The notes beneath the pieces were generated by a model. It was given only the letters and a program-made list of their open reading frames with translations. It was not told the origin of the DNA and searched no databases. A stretch of 64,000 bases of DNA from Denitratisoma sp. DHT3 (GTDB lineage: Bacteria; Pseudomonadota; Gammaproteobacteria; Burkholderiales; Rhodocyclaceae), in assembly GCF_007833355.1 (NCBI RefSeq), contig NZ_CP020914.1, forward strand, positions 1,536,047 through 1,600,046, in the 5' to 3' direction. This document shows positions 61,680 through 64,000 of this stretch, piece by piece. How positions within the stretch are numbered: the first letter of the stretch is position 1; every line of letters begins with the position of its first letter. Position numbers and translations under genes: made by a program.

Positions 61680-63089
61680 GTGCCGAGCCTGTCCTCATCA
61701 ACCTCCGGACTCCAGGTGAGTCCGCTGCCGCGCGGCCCGCTGAGCGCCCCGGCGCTGTTCCAACTGTTGAGCATGCCGGTGGTCGCCACCCTCGTTCTGG
61801 TCGTCAGTTGCACGGTGTTTGCCGAGCCCTTCAGCGGCCCCTACCTGATTCTCGCCTTGCTGGCCTTCACGCTGACTTTCCACAGCTACGTTCCGATGCC
61901 CGGCATCCGCCGCTCGATCACCGCCGAAGCGGTGGGAAGCTGGCTGGTCGTCGCCAGCCTGCTGCTGATGCTCGGCTGGGCCACCCGGACGCTGGACGTT
62001 TTCGACCTGCGGGTGATCGGCGCCTGGCTGGTGGCGACGCCCGTGGCCCTGTCGCTCGTGCATGGGGTGCTGCCCCGCTGGCTGCCGCGCCTGATGTCGG
62101 CGACCGGAATGCAGCGCGTGGCCATCGTCGCCGGCGGCTGCGAACTGGCGCACCGGCTGGTCACCGGCATCCGGCAGTCTCCGCAGTTGGGCGTCCATGT
62201 CGCCGGAATCTTCGACGATCGGGAATCGGACCGGCTTCACCCGGGGCTGCGGCGCGACATCCTGGGCGACCTGGGCAATCTGGCGAGCTACGCCAAGAAG
62301 CATCACGTGGACCTGATCTACATCACCCTGCCCATGACCTCCCAGGCGCGGATCCTGCGGCTGGCGGACGAGCTGCGCGACACCACGGCATCGATCTACT
62401 TCGTGCCGGACATCTTCCTGTTCGACCTGATCCAGGCGCGCATGGACACCGTCTGCGGCCTGCCGATGGTGGCGGTGTGCGAAACCCCCTACTACGGCGT
62501 CAACGCGCTGATCAAGCGCGGCAGCGATCTGGTCCTGGCCACCCTGATCCTGATCCTGATCGCGCCGCTGATGCTGGCCATCGCCATCGCCGTGAAGCGC
62601 AGCTCCCCCGGCCCGATCCTGTTCAAGCAGCGCCGCTACGGCCTGGACGGCCGCGAGATCGTCATCTACAAATTCCGCAGCATGACGGTGCAGGAGGACG
62701 GGGACCAGATCCGCCAGGCGACCCGCAACGACAGCCGCGTCACCAGGCTGGGGGCCTTCCTGCGCGCCACCTCCCTGGACGAACTGCCCCAGTTCATCAA
62801 CGTACTGCAGGGGCGGATGAGCGTCGTCGGGCCGCGTCCCCATGCCGTCGCCCACAACGAGCTCTACCGCAAGCTGATCAACGGCTACATGATCCGCCAC
62901 AAGGTGCGCCCCGGCATCACCGGCTGGGCGCAGGTGAATGGCCTGCGCGGCGAAACCGAAACGGTGGAGCGCATGAAGGCGCGCATCGAATACGACCTCG
63001 CCTACCTGCGCCACTGGTCGCTGCCGCTGGATTTACAGATCATCTTCAAGACGCTGTTCGTGGTCCTGAAAAAAGAGAATGCCTATTGA
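61680..63089 (+). CDS. Undecaprenyl-phosphate glycosyl-1-phosphate transferase, WcaJ/EpsB type
   Basis: Starts exopolysaccharide repeat units by adding a sugar-phosphate to the lipid carrier at the inner membrane. The 469-residue protein has four N-terminal transmembrane helices (about 25-115), a nucleotide-fold CoA-binding-like domain (about 125-260; RVAIVAGGCELAHRLV) and, after a fifth membrane segment (about 275-300), the catalytic Bac_transf domain: KRSSPGPILFKQRRYGLDG, YKFRSMTV, RLGAFLRATSLDELPQFINVL, SVVGPRPHA and KVRPGITGWAQVNGLRG. GTG at 61680 has GAGGAG 7 nt upstream. The sugar is probably glucose, as in WcaJ. First gene of a biosynthesis locus continuing past the window. Confidence 0.93.
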   Translation: MPSLSSSTSGLQVSPLPRGPLSAPALFQLLSMPVVATLVLVVSCTVFAEPFSGPYLILALLAFTLTFHSYVPMPGIRRSITAEAVGSWLVVASLLLMLGWATRTLDVFDLRVIGAWLVATPVALSLVHGVLPRWLPRLMSATGMQRVAIVAGGCELAHRLVTGIRQSPQLGVHVAGIFDDRESDRLHPGLRRDILGDLGNLASYAKKHHVDLIYITLPMTSQARILRLADELRDTTASIYFVPDIFLFDLIQARMDTVCGLPMVAVCETPYYGVNALIKRGSDLVLATLILILIAPLMLAIAIAVKRSSPGPILFKQRRYGLDGREIVIYKFRSMTVQEDGDQIRQATRNDSRVTRLGAFLRATSLDELPQFINVLQGRMSVVGPRPHAVAHNELYRKLINGYMIRHKVRPGITGWAQVNGLRGETETVERMKARIEYDLAYLRHWSLPLDLQIIFKTLFVVLKKENAY

Positions 63090-63124
63090 GGCCCCCGCCC
63101 GCGTGGCAAACCGAGGTTTTGACG

Positions 63125-64000
63125 ATGAACATCCATCCGGTCATTCTCTGCGGCGGCTCGGGAACACGGCTGTGGCCCATGTCCCGGGAGGTCGAACCCA
63201 AGCAGTTCCTGCCCCTGCTGCGCGGACGCAGCCCGTTCCAGGAAACCCTGCGCCGGGCCTGCGCCATGCCCGACGTCCGGCAGCCCTGGATCGTCACCAA
63301 CCAGGAGCACCAGGCCACGGTATCGGCGCAGGCGAAGAGCGCCGGCGCCGACCGGCACGGGCTGATCGTCGAGCCCTTCGGGCGCGGCACCGCGCCGGCG
63401 ATCGCGGTCGCCGCCCATCATCTGCTGGCGGCCGACCGGGACGCGGCGCTGCTGGTGCTGCCGGCGGACCACGACATCCCCGACGTCGACGCCTTCCGCG
63501 CCGACCTGCTGCGCGGCATGGCGGCGCTGGAGCGCGGCCGCCTGGTGGTTTTCGGCCTGCGTCCGGACCGCGCCGAAACCGGCTTCGGCTACATCGAGCA
63601 GGGGCCGCCCCTGGACGCCGCCGACGCCTGCTTCGACGTGGCGCGCTTCGTCGAGAAGCCGGAACTGGAAATCGCCCACCGCTTCCTCGCCAGCGGCCGC
63701 CACCACTGGAACAGCGGCATCTTTCTGTTCGGCGCGGCGCATTTCCTGGCCGAGCTGGAGCGCCTGGAACCCGAACTGGCCGGCGTCACGGGCGAGGTCG
63801 CCGCGACGCTGGACGGCCCGCCGCATTGCCGCCGCATCGACGGCGAGCGCTTCTCCCGCTGCCGCCCGGCCTCCGTCGATCACGCGGTGCTGGAGCGCAC
63901 CGGCGCGGCGGCGATGGTCGCGGCCACCTTCGCCTGGAGCGACATCGGCTCCTGGCAGGCGCTGTGGGAAGCGGCCGACAAGGACGACGCCGGCAACATC
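63125..64000 (+). CDS. manC: Mannose-1-phosphate guanylyltransferase (partial, cut by window end)
   Basis: The first 292 codons of a GDP-mannose pyrophosphorylase, which makes GDP-mannose for exopolysaccharide. The nucleotidyltransferase signature GGSGTRLWPMSRE lies at residues 10-22, then PKQFLPLL, VEPFGRGTAPAIAVAAH, LVLPADHDI, ETGFGYIEQG, RFVEKPELE and HHWNSGIFLF. The family is about 470 residues, often with a C-terminal isomerase domain, so about 180 residues lie outside. It follows the priming transferase by 35 nt, so the two form an operon. Confidence 0.93.
   Translation, partial: MNIHPVILCGGSGTRLWPMSREVEPKQFLPLLRGRSPFQETLRRACAMPDVRQPWIVTNQEHQATVSAQAKSAGADRHGLIVEPFGRGTAPAIAVAAHHLLAADRDAALLVLPADHDIPDVDAFRADLLRGMAALERGRLVVFGLRPDRAETGFGYIEQGPPLDAADACFDVARFVEKPELEIAHRFLASGRHHWNSGIFLFGAAHFLAELERLEPELAGVTGEVAATLDGPPHCRRIDGERFSRCRPASVDHAVLERTGAAAMVAATFAWSDIGSWQALWEAADKDDAGNI

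Overview
The window is GC-rich chromosomal DNA of a polyhydroxyalkanoate-making, denitrifying betaproteobacterium (Rhodocyclales-like gene content; the exact taxon is an inference). The signs are class I PhaC and a phasin, ClpB, a MoaD/MoaE/MobB cluster, an NsrR/qNor/Dnr-type nitric oxide module, and many cyclic-di-GMP and two-component genes. The window ends inside an exopolysaccharide locus.

Layout: (1) 1-15.4 kb is core chromosome: AhpD-like protein, clpB, phasin, moaE-moaD-mobB-ATP-grasp operon, a TetR-controlled MacAB-like exporter, a DinG-type helicase, a NYN-domain protein, a chemoreceptor and a DUF1178 protein. (2) 15.63-44.08 kb is a 28.4-kb integrated element of ICE type, placed exactly in the anticodon loop of the host tRNA-Leu(UAA) gene. 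The 3' half of that tRNA is at 15587-15639 and the 5' half at 44073-44113, each with the 9-bp core CTTAAAATC (minus strand). The element carries its integrase, a HigBA-like toxin-antitoxin pair, a complete type II Wadjet (jetABCD) system, a PHP-ATPase gene, a three-gene ABC-3C (DUF3732) system, RadC and DUF932 genes, and a conjugation remnant (trbF 3' end, trbG, trbI, DUF2274). Just inside its right end it carries a whole second tRNA-Leu(UAA) gene interrupted by a 228-nt group I intron related to the Azoarcus ribozyme. This gene probably replaces the host tRNA that the element destroys. (3) A RIT (recombinase-in-trio) transposon at 36216-40935, itself hit by an IS5-family element, joins a truncated DUF932 gene to the last codons of trbF. 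The middle of the ICE (relaxase, coupling protein, most of the mating-pair genes) is therefore missing, and the element is probably not self-transmissible.

(4) 44.1-52.2 kb is a nitric oxide response cluster: nsrR-sirB2-hemerythrin divergent from quinol-dependent NO reductase, a Dnr/Fnr-type regulator, a multipass membrane protein, DUF2249 and hemerythrin proteins, and a nitronate monooxygenase-like protein. A palindrome overlaps the norB promoter, and TTGAC/GTCAA-type boxes precede the regulated genes. (5) 52.3-61.2 kb holds phaC, a universal stress protein and a signalling cluster. Two of its members have lost catalytic residues: a FixL-like kinase without its phospho-acceptor His, and a REC-PAS-PAS-GGDEF-EAL protein with three damaged domains. 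(6) 61.6-64 kb starts an exopolysaccharide locus (WcaJ-type priming transferase, then mannose-1-phosphate guanylyltransferase cut by the window edge).

Three copies of an intergenic repeat (about 381, 15440 and 61250) punctuate the chromosome; the middle copy lies next to the invaded tRNA. No CRISPR array or rRNA was seen.
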